Notes under the pieces: model-generated
Seen by the model: only the letters and a program-made list of their open reading frames with translations
Told to the model about the DNA's origin: nothing
Database searches by the model: none
DNA from: Chloroflexota bacterium
Lineage (GTDB): Bacteria; Chloroflexota; Anaerolineae; Aggregatilineales; Aggregatilineaceae
Assembly: GCA_012729765.1 (NCBI GenBank)
Contig: JAAYCM010000081.1
Coordinates: 1-34,161, forward strand
DNA length: 34,161 nt
Direction: 5' to 3'
Part shown: positions 15,233-24,055 of the stretch, in pieces
Layout: every line of letters starts with the position of its first letter
Numbering within the stretch: position 1 is the stretch's first letter
Position numbers and translations under genes: made by a program

Positions 15233-17536
15233 TCAGTTGCGGCTCAACGCGACATTCAGCTCGACCGGACTCTCCGTCTCGCCGGTGACGGCGATCGCGT
15301 CGGCGGTGATCGGGATATAACCCTCGGCGCGGATCAGGACGCTGTAGAGCATCGGCTCGTCGGTCGTGCCGCGCGGCAGCAGCTCTGGCACCTGGAAGCG
15401 CCCCTCGTTGTCGGCCAGCGAGATTCCAAGCACCTGGGCCTCGGTCCACAGAAAATCCTCGACGCTGTATTCCGGCTCCAGGACGACGAACAGCGCGCCG
15501 GGGATGCCGTCGCCGGTTTCGGCATCGGTGATGCGCCCGGTCATCTGGACGCCCTCGGCGCTGGCGAAGGTGTCCACCGGAAGCTGGCCGAGGCCGATAC
15601 GTGCGTCGAGACGGTGCAGCGACACGTTCGCCATCAGGATTTCGAGGGTATAGGTGCCATCGGGCAGCGTGTTGAGGCTGTCGAGGCTGACGAAGTAATT
15701 CTCGCCATCGGGCGGCGCGTCCCAGGGCTCGGTGATCTCGAACAGGACATCGCCATCGACCGACCAGCGGCGTGTCCACATCGTGCCCGGCGCGACCAGA
15801 CGCCAGTTGAAGAACGCATACAGCGCGCGGCTGCCGGTCGGAAACTCGGTGCGGATCACGCCCGGCGTCCCGGCGCTCTGCTCGGTTGTGAAGCGGAAAT
15901 CGGAGAAGATCAGCGCGGTGTTCGCCTCGGCCCCGCCCGCGATCACGAAATCCGCCTTGGCCGCGAGCTGGTTGTTGATGTACAGCTCCAGGCGATACTG
16001 GCCGGGGATGAAGTCGGCGGCGGCGGTGATCAGGCGCGTGCCCTGTGCGTCGCCGTCCCAGTTGGCGGTGTCGCGCGTCAGCTCGGCTCCCTCGTAGTAC
16101 CAGATGTAGCTCCAGGGGATGCCGGACTGCATATTGCGGTAGTTGAAGCGGGCCTGAATCGCGCTGCCTTCGGGCAGGACATAGTTGGTCCCGACCAGGC
16201 CGCCGCCTTCGTCCAGCACGCCAAAGACGATGTCGGAGAACATCGGGTCTTCACGCGGGCCGCCGCCGACGACAATCTTCACGCTGGCGACCTCGCGCCC
16301 CTCGATGAACAGGCGGAAGTCGTACAGGCCGTTGCGCCAGGGCGTTCCCGCGCTGCCGATATACCACTGCCCGCGCTGGCCGCCGCTCCAGGTGACGGGC
16401 GGCAGGCTGTAGTCGGGAGCGTGGATGTCATCGACCGTGACGCGCAGCTCGTAGACCATGCCATCGACCATGTTCTCGTAGTCGAAGAACAGGTAGAGGC
16501 TGCTCGTTCCGGCGGGCACCGTCCCGACGACACTGGCCGGGATGCCGGCCTCGTTGATGCGCGTGGTGAAAAAGAGATTCCTGAAGGCCGGCTGGCCGCT
16601 GCTGCGCACCGGGGCGGTATTGGTCAGGTCGTCGCCCAGGGTGGTGCCAAGCGCCGCGCCACGCACCAGGCCGCGCGCCAGCCGTGACGGTCGCAGCGCG
16701 CTGATGAAGCCGCCGACCGGGACACACGTATCGTTGCGGTCGGCCCGACCGTCGCCGTTCGAGTCCTGGATGATGCGGCAGTCCACCGTTTCGCCCCCGC
16801 TGCGGGCGGGTGAGATGGTCGGGATGCCGATCAGCTTGCCGTCGCGGTTGTAGGCCCCGCCGCCGCTCATCGTGCCGGGGATGGTGGCGCTGGTCCGAAT
16901 CCAGGCGCGGTTGCCAGCGCGTGCCTCAGCCGTGAAGCCGCTGATTGTGCCGCGTGTGACGCTGACCGGCTCATCGCCGATATCCGGGTAGCCGACGACG
17001 GTGATCGTCTCGTCCAGGCGGGCGCTGTCGGAATCGCCCAGCTCGACGAACGGGAGCTGCAAGGTGCCCGGCTCGACGGCGCGCCCGTCCAGATAGCCGC
17101 TGATACGCAGCATCGCCAGGTCGAGACCCTGGCTGGCGACGACTACCTCGGCGGTATAGGTCGGAATCGGCGGCTCGTCCATGCGCACCATCACGGCGAT
17201 CGCCAGCCGGTCGGCGGGGCAGCGCTCGCTCGGCAGCACGTTATGGGCATTGGTCAGGATCAGCCCGTCTGCGCTGACCAGCGTGCCCGATCCCACGCAC
17301 GAGATCACCGGCTCGTTTGCGCCCTGGTAGGTTTGCATGATAAAGACGGTGGCACGTTTGATGACGTCCTCGTTCAGCTCGACCAGCGGCGAGTCGGGAG
17401 TCGGGCTGGGAGTGGGGTCGTCCTGTGCCTGACCGCGCTCCAGGGGCATAAGCGGCAGGCCCAGCCCGATCAGCAGGCTGAGCAGGCCCAGGGCGAACAT
17501 GAGCAGCGCAAAAGAACCTCGTCGTTTTGCAACCAT
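15233..17536 (-). CDS. Secreted trypsin-like (S1-fold) serine protease with three tandem beta-type repeats
   Basis: The protein has 767 residues. The signal peptide (about 8-37) ends near GQAQ. The protease domain at about 55-290 has the full triad: H98 in LTNAHNV, D139 in GLDLAMLRI and S224 in GTMSGGG. An insert DSNGDGRADRND (258-269) looks like a calcium-binding loop and lies between two cysteines (253, 271). Three tandem modules of about 100 residues follow, beginning near LFFTTRIN, SDIVFGVLD and SDFRFTTEQ. They share an F-x-Y/W-R-N-M core and end in a strand such as VIAGG. The last 100 residues (TGRITDAETGDGIPGALFVV) resemble a carboxypeptidase-regulatory-like domain. No PDZ domain is seen, unlike DegP. 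Its stop overlaps nothing; its start overlaps the upstream gene's stop (TGATG), so the two are coupled. Confidence 0.82.
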   Translation of the reverse strand: MVAKRRGSFALLMFALGLLSLLIGLGLPLMPLERGQAQDDPTPSPTPDSPLVELNEDVIKRATVFIMQTYQGANEPVISCVGSGTLVSADGLILTNAHNVLPSERCPADRLAIAVMVRMDEPPIPTYTAEVVVASQGLDLAMLRISGYLDGRAVEPGTLQLPFVELGDSDSARLDETITVVGYPDIGDEPVSVTRGTISGFTAEARAGNRAWIRTSATIPGTMSGGGAYNRDGKLIGIPTISPARSGGETVDCRIIQDSNGDGRADRNDTCVPVGGFISALRPSRLARGLVRGAALGTTLGDDLTNTAPVRSSGQPAFRNLFFTTRINEAGIPASVVGTVPAGTSSLYLFFDYENMVDGMVYELRVTVDDIHAPDYSLPPVTWSGGQRGQWYIGSAGTPWRNGLYDFRLFIEGREVASVKIVVGGGPREDPMFSDIVFGVLDEGGGLVGTNYVLPEGSAIQARFNYRNMQSGIPWSYIWYYEGAELTRDTANWDGDAQGTRLITAAADFIPGQYRLELYINNQLAAKADFVIAGGAEANTALIFSDFRFTTEQSAGTPGVIRTEFPTGSRALYAFFNWRLVAPGTMWTRRWSVDGDVLFEITEPWDAPPDGENYFVSLDSLNTLPDGTYTLEILMANVSLHRLDARIGLGQLPVDTFASAEGVQMTGRITDAETGDGIPGALFVVLEPEYSVEDFLWTEAQVLGISLADNEGRFQVPELLPRGTTDEPMLYSVLIRAEGYIPITADAIAVTGETESPVELNVALSRN

Positions 17537-18141
17537 CAGAAGATTTCCAGCGTCCGTAACAGATTCTCGAAGCGGTAGTAATTGTCGTCGAAGGCGCTGC
17601 GCTCTTCCCGGTAGGTGACGATCACCGCCTGTGAGCGGCGCAGGACGATCACGTCCACGCCCTCGACCACAATCGGCAGGCTTTCGAGCGCGGGATTGCG
17701 CTCGTCCTGGGTGTAGGCGTAGGTGCGGCGGATGGCGGGCGAGCCGTCGCGCAGCGTGATCTGCGAGCGCGAGATGAAACGGTAGGCGGGCAGCGTATTG
17801 GGGCGCTGCATGTCGATCAGATAGAGGATGTTGCCGGGCGTCGCGTCGGGCCCCACCGGCAGGATCGACACCTGGAGCAGGGTCTTGAACGGCAGCGCGT
17901 CGGGGTCTTCGGCGCGAAAGACGTAATCTGCGCCGCCAGAATCGACCAGCCAGCCCTGCGGAATCTGCGCGCGAATACCGGCTTCCAGATTCTCAAGTGT
18001 CTGGGTGGCGTTCAGCGTGTTGGAGCGCAGGGTCAGGCCCAGCAGCAGCGCCAGCGCCAGCGCGCCGATGATCAGATAGCCGTTCCAGCGCTGGCGAAAG
18101 GTGAGGGGCGGGCCTTCATTGGTCCAGATGACTTCGCTCAT
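17536..18141 (-). CDS. Membrane-anchored protein of unknown function, coupled to a protease gene
   Basis: The protein has 201 residues: a cytoplasmic stub, one helix at about 22-40, and an outer domain of about 160 residues with alternating strands (QVSILPVG, AYRFISRSQITLRDG, VVEGVDVIVLRR). The pattern LRDGSPAIRRTYAY and the closing FENLLRTLEIF recall small lipoprotein-like or PsbP-like folds, but this is weak. Its ATG overlaps the PrsW-like gene's stop (ATGA) and its stop overlaps the protease start by 1 nt. Translation of the three genes is thus coupled, which suggests that their products act together at the membrane. Confidence 0.75.
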   Translation of the reverse strand: MSEVIWTNEGPPLTFRQRWNGYLIIGALALALLLGLTLRSNTLNATQTLENLEAGIRAQIPQGWLVDSGGADYVFRAEDPDALPFKTLLQVSILPVGPDATPGNILYLIDMQRPNTLPAYRFISRSQITLRDGSPAIRRTYAYTQDERNPALESLPIVVEGVDVIVLRRSQAVIVTYREERSAFDDNYYRFENLLRTLEIF

Positions 18142-19043
18142 AGCACCTCACGGCGGCCCGTCAGGGCTTCCATTCGCGCATCGGAGCTTTCGATCAGGAA
18201 GGCGAAGACGGCGAACAGCGCCGCCACCAGCCCAAAGGCGAGCGCCAGGCCGCGCTCCGGCGAGCTGGCGGTCGCGCCGACGCCCAGCCCGCTGACAATT
18301 GCGATCCCGCGGAAGCTATAGTAGATGCCGTGCAGCAGCCCGGCGAGCAGCAGCCCGGCGGAGAGCCAGAAGATCGGCGGGCGGCCAATGCGCAGCTCGG
18401 CCAGAAAGTAGCCGGTCACGACGCCGATGCCCAGCTGCGAGAAGGTGACGCTCGCCACGCGCAGGGCCGTCGCCGTAAGCGTCATATCGGGATCGAGCGC
18501 GAAGTGGACGTTATACACAACGGCAAAGCCAAGTGACACGGTCAGCGCGTAGGCCACGCCGTCGAGCCGCTGGCGGAAGCGCTGCGGCCAGCCCGTGTAG
18601 CGCAGGATGGCATACTTCAGGAATTCGGTGGTGACGCCGACCGTCAGGCCATAGCCCAGCACCCGCCCGAAAAACCCCTGGCCGGGCAGCCAGCGGTCGG
18701 GCGTAAAGAGGTGCTCTTGCAGCGGGATGGCGACTCCGTTGGCGGCCAGCGCGCCTAGAATCAGCAGCCCGACCAGGCCGGGGCGCGGCTGGGGGGCGCG
18801 GCGCTCGGCTCGAAAACTGAATACCAGCCACGCCGCCAGCGGCAGCAGGGCGATGGCGAGCTTGGGGAGCGGATCGCGCAGGGTGGCGGGCAGCGCGCCG
18901 AAGAAGTGAGTCAGCACCCAGATCGCGGCAACGGCCAGCAGCAGCACCCAGATTTCGAGCCAACTGGTGCGCCACACGCGCCGGTAAGGGTAGATCTCCT
19001 CGACCTGTTCTTCGGGAGCCAGCAGAATCGGTTCAAAAGACAA
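18138..19043 (-). CDS. PrsW-like polytopic membrane protein with altered protease motifs
   Basis: The protein has 301 residues and about eight helices. The start is TTG at 19043, supported by GAGGAG about 10 nt upstream and by the absence of any Met before a helix is cut. The order of conserved elements follows PrsW-family intramembrane metalloproteases: TTEFLKYAIL (138-147) at the EExxK site, LDGVAYALTVSLGFAVVYN (160-178) at the DGxxYGxxxGxGFA site, and LLHGIYYSF (236-244) at the last His motif. The first Glu of EExxK is T139, and the His normally found in the third motif is not apparent. It may be a non-proteolytic relative or a divergent protease. It is the first gene of a coupled trio. 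Confidence 0.65.
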   Translation of the reverse strand: MSFEPILLAPEEQVEEIYPYRRVWRTSWLEIWVLLLAVAAIWVLTHFFGALPATLRDPLPKLAIALLPLAAWLVFSFRAERRAPQPRPGLVGLLILGALAANGVAIPLQEHLFTPDRWLPGQGFFGRVLGYGLTVGVTTEFLKYAILRYTGWPQRFRQRLDGVAYALTVSLGFAVVYNVHFALDPDMTLTATALRVASVTFSQLGIGVVTGYFLAELRIGRPPIFWLSAGLLLAGLLHGIYYSFRGIAIVSGLGVGATASSPERGLALAFGLVAALFAVFAFLIESSDARMEALTGRREVL

Positions 19044-19114
19044 ATAACTTCACTCCTCGATCGCTGTTGATCACGCCCGGTCGTAGTGGTAGACTTGCCC
19101 CGCAAGACCAGCGA

Positions 19115-19143
19115 ATTTTACCGCGCCCAGGATAGACTGCCCA
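19115..19143 (-). promoter_or_regulatory. Candidate promoter of the PrsW-like / protease operon
   Basis: On the minus strand TGGGCA (19143-19138, four of six) and TAAAAT (19120-19115, five of six) are 17 bp apart. They lie about 70 nt before the TTG start of the first operon gene. Confidence 0.45.
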
Positions 19144-19211
19144 TGCCGACCGGATTATTATTACGACCCAGCCGACGGAGCGCTCTGGGAAACCTTCTGC
19201 GGGAGCCAGGT

Positions 19212-19922
19212 ATGTACCGGAAATCAGCCGCTTTCTACGACGCTATTCACAGCTACAAGAATTACGAGCGCGAGGCGCAGATCGTTCACAAGCTGATCTG
19301 GCGCTACCGCCTCAGCACAGGCCGCCGCCTGCTCGATGTTGGCTGCGGGACCGGGCGGCACATCGAACACCTGCAAAAGGATTATGCGGTGATCGGCCTG
19401 GACGTCAACCCTGAACTGCTGAAGATCGCGCACCAGCGCTGCCCCGATGTCGAATTCTACGAGGCGGATATGGTGGACTTCGCGCTTGGCATCCAGGTAG
19501 ACGTGATCACCTGCCTGTTCGACGCGATCGGCTATGTCCAGACGCTCCCGCGCTTGCAGCAGGCGCTCCGCGTCATGAAGCGGCACCTGCGGCCCGGCGG
19601 CGTGATCCTGATCGAGCCGGGTCCGGCTCTCGACGAGGTGCATTCGGGCACGCTCCGCACGCTGTGTGTCGAGGAGCCGGATCGCCATGTGAGCTGCATG
19701 ATCCTGGAGACGGTGCAGGGCCGCGCCTACCGCGCGGAGCACCACTACCTGGTGGGCACGCCGCAGGATGGCGTGTGCTACTTCTCCGAGCAGCATAATC
19801 AGGGCCTCTTTACGCACGACGACTATCTCGGCGCACTGTATGAAAACGAGCTGGACGTGGTGCACGAGCGCGAGGGCCTGACGGGGCGCGGACTGTATAT
19901 CGGCATCCGCCCGCTGGACTGA
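19212..19922 (+). CDS. Class I SAM-dependent methyltransferase
   Basis: The protein has 236 residues from the ATG at 19212, which has GGGAG at good spacing. A longer frame back to 19086 adds 42 residues that overlap the divergent promoter region and look non-coding. The Rossmann methyltransferase fold is shown by LLDVGCGTGRH (40-50, motif I), VIGLDVNPELL (60-70, the acidic ribose contact), YEADMVDF (about 89-96), VDVITCLFDAIGYV and HLRPGGVILIEPGP. It transfers a methyl group from S-adenosylmethionine. The C-terminal part is a beta-rich domain as in small-molecule methyltransferases of this type. The substrate cannot be read from the sequence. A binding-protein gene follows 39 bp later on the same strand. 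Confidence 0.85.
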   Translation: MYRKSAAFYDAIHSYKNYEREAQIVHKLIWRYRLSTGRRLLDVGCGTGRHIEHLQKDYAVIGLDVNPELLKIAHQRCPDVEFYEADMVDFALGIQVDVITCLFDAIGYVQTLPRLQQALRVMKRHLRPGGVILIEPGPALDEVHSGTLRTLCVEEPDRHVSCMILETVQGRAYRAEHHYLVGTPQDGVCYFSEQHNQGLFTHDDYLGALYENELDVVHEREGLTGRGLYIGIRPLD

Positions 19923-19961
19923 CCGGCGGGCACTCGAAGCGAGCGGGGGTGGTGACGCACT

Positions 19962-21605
19962 ATGAGTCTTGATGCGACGCGACGGCGTACGCCGGTACGC
20001 CTGGGTGTGCTGGGTTTGCTGCTGGTGATCTGCCTGCTGCTGTCGGCAATCGTGCTGGCGCTGGCGCTGCGCGGTGGGCCAGATGAGACGGTTGACGAAG
20101 GCGACAAAATTGTCTACGGGCTGACGCTCAACCCGTCCGGCTTCGATCCGCATATTCACGCCTCAAGCGAGCTGGGCATCCCGCTGTTCTCGGTCTACGA
20201 TACGCTGGTCTACCGCCACCCGCAGACGCTCGACTTCGTGCCGGGGCTGGCTGCAAGCTGGGCGATGGCCCCCGATGGGCTGTCGTGGACGTTCGAGCTG
20301 AAAGAGGGCGTGACCTTCCACGATGGGACGCCGTTCAACGCGCAGGCGGTGGCAACCAATCTCGACCGGATCATGAACCCGGAGATCGGCTCGCAGAAGG
20401 CGCGGCTGCTGCTGGGGCCATACAGCGGTTATGAGATTCTGGGCGATCTCACGATCAAGCTTTACGTTTCGGAGCCATACGCGCCGCTGCTCGACGGCCT
20501 GAGCCAGGTCTATCTGGGCATCGCCAGCCCAACGGCGCTGGCCGGGCAGACGAAGAACTCGTACCAGTGGCACCAGGTCGGGACCGGGCCGTACCGGGTG
20601 AGCGAGTTCGTGCCGGGCGATCATATCACGCTGCGGCGCAGCGAAGAGTATGACTGGGGGCCGGTGTTCTACGCGCCGGAGACGGATGCCGCCGTCGATA
20701 CGGTCGAATTCCGCTTTTATGAGGACGCCGCGACGCGCAGCCTGGCGTTGGAAAGCGGCGAGGTGCAGGTCATCGGTGAGCTGCTGCCGACCGATGTCGA
20801 GCTGCTGACCGGAAACACGGCGCTGCGCGTCTACCCGGTGCCGGTGCCCGGCACACCGCAGCAGTTCTTCATTAACACGCAGGCCGCGCCGACCGACGAT
20901 CTCAACGTGCGGCAGGCGCTAATCTACGGCACGAACCGCACGGCGATTGTGGACGCGGTGTACCAGGGGCGCTCGCCGGTGGCACACGGTCCGCTGGCCG
21001 CCGTGAACCCGTTCTACTATCCCCAGGTGGGTGAGATGTATGCTCACGATGCCAGCTACGCGCGCGGGCTGCTGGAGAGCGCCGGTTACCTGGACACCGA
21101 CGGCGACGGCATCCTGGAGCGTGACGGCGCGCCGCTGGAGCTGACGATGGTTTTTGGCCCCTGGAACCAGATGCCGGAAGTGGCGCAGTTGATCCAGAGC
21201 CAGTGGCGCGATCTGGGCATCGACCTGGAACTGATTCAAGTCCCTGACTTTCCCACGCTGCTGCAGCACGCGGGCGAGGGCGATTATCACCTGCTGGCGT
21301 TCTCCGATGCCGGAGTCGATGCGAGCGTGATCAACCGCTTCTACCTGGGCGACAGCGCCAGCAACTACACCGGCTACAGCGATCCGGAGCTGGACGGCTG
21401 GCTGCTGGAAGGCGTGCGCCAGACCTCAGCCGAGACCCGGTCGCAGCTTTATGCCTCGGCCCAGCAGCGAATCATGGAGCAGGCGCTCGTTCTGCCGATC
21501 CGCGATTTCGTCAATCTCAACGGCGCGACGGCCCGGCTGGACGGCGTGATCTTCAGCGCGCAGGGCTGGTGGCCGCTGCTTCGCAACTTCGAGCTTGATC
21601 GCTAA
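19962..21605 (+). CDS. ABC transporter family 5 substrate-binding protein (peptide/oligosaccharide type)
   Basis: The protein has 547 residues. One N-terminal helix (about 13-36) anchors it. No lipobox Cys is found at the end of that helix, so it appears to be membrane-anchored or cleaved rather than a lipoprotein. The SBP_bac_5 fold is clear: LNPSGFDPHIH, VYDTLVYRHPQ, FVPGLAASWAMAPDGLSWTF, VTFHDGTPFNA, and the late DLNVRQALIYGTNR and SQWRDLGIDLELIQVP. A DTDGDGILERDG segment is the calcium-like loop common in these proteins. It binds a peptide, glycan fragment or similar ligand outside the cell and passes it to the two permeases encoded next. The first permease starts 12 nt after its stop. 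Confidence 0.9.
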   Translation: MSLDATRRRTPVRLGVLGLLLVICLLLSAIVLALALRGGPDETVDEGDKIVYGLTLNPSGFDPHIHASSELGIPLFSVYDTLVYRHPQTLDFVPGLAASWAMAPDGLSWTFELKEGVTFHDGTPFNAQAVATNLDRIMNPEIGSQKARLLLGPYSGYEILGDLTIKLYVSEPYAPLLDGLSQVYLGIASPTALAGQTKNSYQWHQVGTGPYRVSEFVPGDHITLRRSEEYDWGPVFYAPETDAAVDTVEFRFYEDAATRSLALESGEVQVIGELLPTDVELLTGNTALRVYPVPVPGTPQQFFINTQAAPTDDLNVRQALIYGTNRTAIVDAVYQGRSPVAHGPLAAVNPFYYPQVGEMYAHDASYARGLLESAGYLDTDGDGILERDGAPLELTMVFGPWNQMPEVAQLIQSQWRDLGIDLELIQVPDFPTLLQHAGEGDYHLLAFSDAGVDASVINRFYLGDSASNYTGYSDPELDGWLLEGVRQTSAETRSQLYASAQQRIMEQALVLPIRDFVNLNGATARLDGVIFSAQGWWPLLRNFELDR

Positions 21606-21617
21606 GCGCACCCCGGC

Positions 21618-22541
21618 ATGATCCCCTTTGTGCTGCGGCGGATGGGCACGGCGCTGGTCGTGGCGTGGCTGGCGCTGACGCTGGCATTCGTGGTGCTGCG
21701 CTGGGCGCCCGGTGACGCGGTCGATGCGACACTGGCGCGCAGCGGCGGCTCGGCTGAGGAGATCGCGGCGCGGCGTGCGGCGCTGGGCCTCGATGATCCG
21801 GTCGGGCAGCAGTATCTCGCGTACCTGGCCGGGCTGGTGCGGGGCGACCTGGGCGAGTCGCTGATCTCCGGGCAGCCGGTGAGCGAGATGCTGGCCGACA
21901 GCTTCGTCCCGACGGCGACGCTCTCACTGCTGGCGCTGGTGCTGGCGGTCGCGCTGGGGGTGCTGCTCGGCGTCCTGGCCGGGGCCGCACCGTATGCCAT
22001 CGTGCGCGCCGCCGCCGATGGGACCGCGTCGCTGGCGCTCTCGACGCCGGTCTACTGGACGGCAACGCTGGCGATCTACCTGTTCACGGTCGTGTTGGGG
22101 CTGCTGCCGGGGGTGGGTGGAACCGGGCCGCGCTACCTGATTTTGCCGGCGGGGGTGCTCGGCTTCCACACGGCGGGCAGCATCGCGCGCGTGACGGCCA
22201 GCAGCATCCGCGAATCCGCCGGGCAGGACTTCGTGCGCACCGCTCAGGCCAAAGGGCTGCCTGATGCGCAGGTGCTCGATCATATTCTGCGTGTGGGGCT
22301 GCTGCCGGTGGTGGCGGTCGTGGCGCTGCAGCTCGGCTTCCTGCTGGGCGGGACCGTGATCACCGAGATCATCTTCGTGCGGCGCGGGCTGGGGCGCGTG
22401 CTGATCCTGGCGGTTAACAACCGCGATTATCCCGTGATTCAAGGGCTGGTGGTGCTGGCCGCCGTGACCTACAGCCTGGTCAACGCGCTGGCCGATGTGG
22501 TCTACAGCCTGGTCGATCCGCGCGTGCGGAGCGCTGATTAG
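21618..22541 (+). CDS. ABC transporter permease, DppB/OppB type
   Basis: The protein has 307 residues with six predicted helices. Family marks are MGTALVVAWLALTLAFVVLR at the N-terminus, the outer loop WAPGDAVDATLARSGG, LGLDDPVGQQYLAYL and GDLGESLISGQPV. The EAA-like coupling loop is FVRTAQAKGLPDAQVLDHIL. The close FVRRGLGRVLILAVNNRDYPVIQG matches the DppB C-terminus (usual sense RxGLGxLxxxAxxxRDYPVxxG). It forms half of the membrane channel and couples to an ATPase that is not encoded in this window. The next permease starts 2 nt after its stop. Confidence 0.93.
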   Translation: MIPFVLRRMGTALVVAWLALTLAFVVLRWAPGDAVDATLARSGGSAEEIAARRAALGLDDPVGQQYLAYLAGLVRGDLGESLISGQPVSEMLADSFVPTATLSLLALVLAVALGVLLGVLAGAAPYAIVRAAADGTASLALSTPVYWTATLAIYLFTVVLGLLPGVGGTGPRYLILPAGVLGFHTAGSIARVTASSIRESAGQDFVRTAQAKGLPDAQVLDHILRVGLLPVVAVVALQLGFLLGGTVITEIIFVRRGLGRVLILAVNNRDYPVIQGLVVLAAVTYSLVNALADVVYSLVDPRVRSAD

Positions 22542-22543
22542 CC

Positions 22544-23344
22544 GTGCGCCCGAAACGCAGGCACGCGCGCCTGATGATCGCCGCGATGATCCTGGGCGGG
22601 ATGGCCCTGATCGCGCTGCTCGCGCCGCTGCTGGCGACGCACGATCCGCGCCAGGCCGAGCCGCAGATGCAGCTTCAGGCCCCTTCACGCGCGCATCTCT
22701 TCGGGACCGATCTGCTGGGGCGGGACGTGTACAGCCGCGTGCTCTATGGCGGGCGGCGCACGCTGGGGTTGGCACTGCTGGCCTCAAGCGTCACGCTGCT
22801 GCCGGGGCTGGCGATCGGGCTGGTGGCGGGCTACTTCGGGCGCTGGATCGACAGCGGGCTGATGATGCTGGTCGATGCCGTGCTGGCCTTTCCCAGTCTG
22901 CTGCTGGCGCTGGCGCTGGTCGCGCTGTTTGGCGGCGGGCTGGAGCAGATCGCGCTCGCGGTGGGCATCGCCGGGACGCCGGCCTATGCCCGCGTCACTC
23001 GCGCGGCAGTGCTGGAAGCGCGCACGCGGCTGTATGTCGAGGCGGCGCACGCCATCGGAGCGCGACCGCCAGGCATCCTGGCGCGGCACATCGTCCCGAC
23101 CATCGCGCCGCCGCTGATCGCCTTCGCCGGGGTGACGCTGAGCTGGGCGATCCTGAATGGGGCGGCGCTGATGTTCCTGGGCTATGGGGGAGATATCGCC
23201 GCGCCGGACTGGGGCGTGATGCTGGCCGATGGACGGGAGGCGTTCCGCACTGCGCCCTGGATCGCGTTCGCGCCGGGTGCCGCGCTGAGCCTGACGGTGT
23301 TCGCGATCAATCTGCTGGCGGGCAGCCTGGATCGGCGGCGCTAA
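22544..23344 (+). CDS. ABC transporter permease, DppC/OppC type
   Basis: The protein has 266 residues from a GTG at 22544, 2 nt after the stop of the DppB-like gene. The close spacing and the fit of the N-terminal helix favour this start; a later ATG would cut the family's first helix. Marks are LATHDPRQ, HLFGTDLLGRDVYSRVLYGGRRTL (the DppC signature GTDxxGRDxxSRxxxGxRxSL), and the EAA-like loop VEAAHAIGARPPGILARHIVP. About five or six helices are predicted. It is the second channel half. The stop codon overlaps that of the convergent membrane protein gene by 4 nt. No DppD/DppF ATPase follows, since the operon ends here. Confidence 0.92.
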   Translation: MRPKRRHARLMIAAMILGGMALIALLAPLLATHDPRQAEPQMQLQAPSRAHLFGTDLLGRDVYSRVLYGGRRTLGLALLASSVTLLPGLAIGLVAGYFGRWIDSGLMMLVDAVLAFPSLLLALALVALFGGGLEQIALAVGIAGTPAYARVTRAAVLEARTRLYVEAAHAIGARPPGILARHIVPTIAPPLIAFAGVTLSWAILNGAALMFLGYGGDIAAPDWGVMLADGREAFRTAPWIAFAPGAALSLTVFAINLLAGSLDRRR

Positions 23345-24048
23345 GGCGTGATCGTAAAACGGATTTCCTCGGACGACACGCGCCCGGTCCACACGCCCTG
23401 ATCGAAATAGGCCGGTGTCGCGGTCGCGTTGGGGACGGGCGTCGCCTGCGTGCCGGAGTCGAAGTTGCGATAGAAGGCGCGCAGACGGTATTCGCCGGGG
23501 AAGATACCGATCTGCTGCATGGTTGCCGGGGCGATGTCGAAGGTCTGGGTACAGCGGGCGCGCGATCCGAGCAGGTGCAGGCGCTCGCGCGCGAAGGCGG
23601 CAAGCTGCGGCGGGCGCGGCGTGTTGGGATCGGTGAGCAGCGCGCCGTCCTGCACGCGCGTGATCTCGAAGCTGACGCCGGGCAGGTTGTCGTCGCTGGC
23701 GATGATCGGCGGCTGCGGGCCGAAGTAGAGAATCACCGGGCCGATATCGTCGTTGACAAACGTCAGGCGAACGGTCAGCGGCTGGCTGGCCGAGATCATC
23801 TCGCTTTCCAGCGCGAGGTTGAGATCGAGATTCTGCTGTTCGCCGCCGGAGAGCGCCAGCGCCGAGCGGTTGTTACCGCCGATCGGCGCGGCCAGATCGG
23901 TACATTCCAGGCCGGTGCGCGCCGCCGGATAGACGCGGGGCAGGGCAATCGCCAGCACCAGCGCCAGCCCGGCCAGCCCGATCAGCGCATTCGTGGTGTT
24001 GATGCGCCCGCGATACCTGCCAAACCGCCGCTCTGTTCGTCGTGCCAT
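23341..24048 (-). CDS. Membrane-anchored protein of unknown function downstream of miaA
   Basis: The protein has 235 residues: an Arg-rich cytoplasmic start, one helix at about 20-40, and an outer domain with two cysteines (in GLECTDL and SRARCTQTF) that could form a disulphide. The strands VRLTFVNDDIGPVILYFGP, FEITRVQDGALL and PGEYRLRAFYRNF give an immunoglobulin-like beta pattern, similar to domains that present a free-standing sandwich on the surface. No family was recognised. It starts 7 nt after the miaA stop, so it shares the yraN-miaA transcript. Confidence 0.7.
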   Translation of the reverse strand: MARRTERRFGRYRGRINTTNALIGLAGLALVLAIALPRVYPAARTGLECTDLAAPIGGNNRSALALSGGEQQNLDLNLALESEMISASQPLTVRLTFVNDDIGPVILYFGPQPPIIASDDNLPGVSFEITRVQDGALLTDPNTPRPPQLAAFARERLHLLGSRARCTQTFDIAPATMQQIGIFPGEYRLRAFYRNFDSGTQATPVPNATATPAYFDQGVWTGRVSSEEIRFTITP

Positions 24049-24055
24049 GCTGCGC

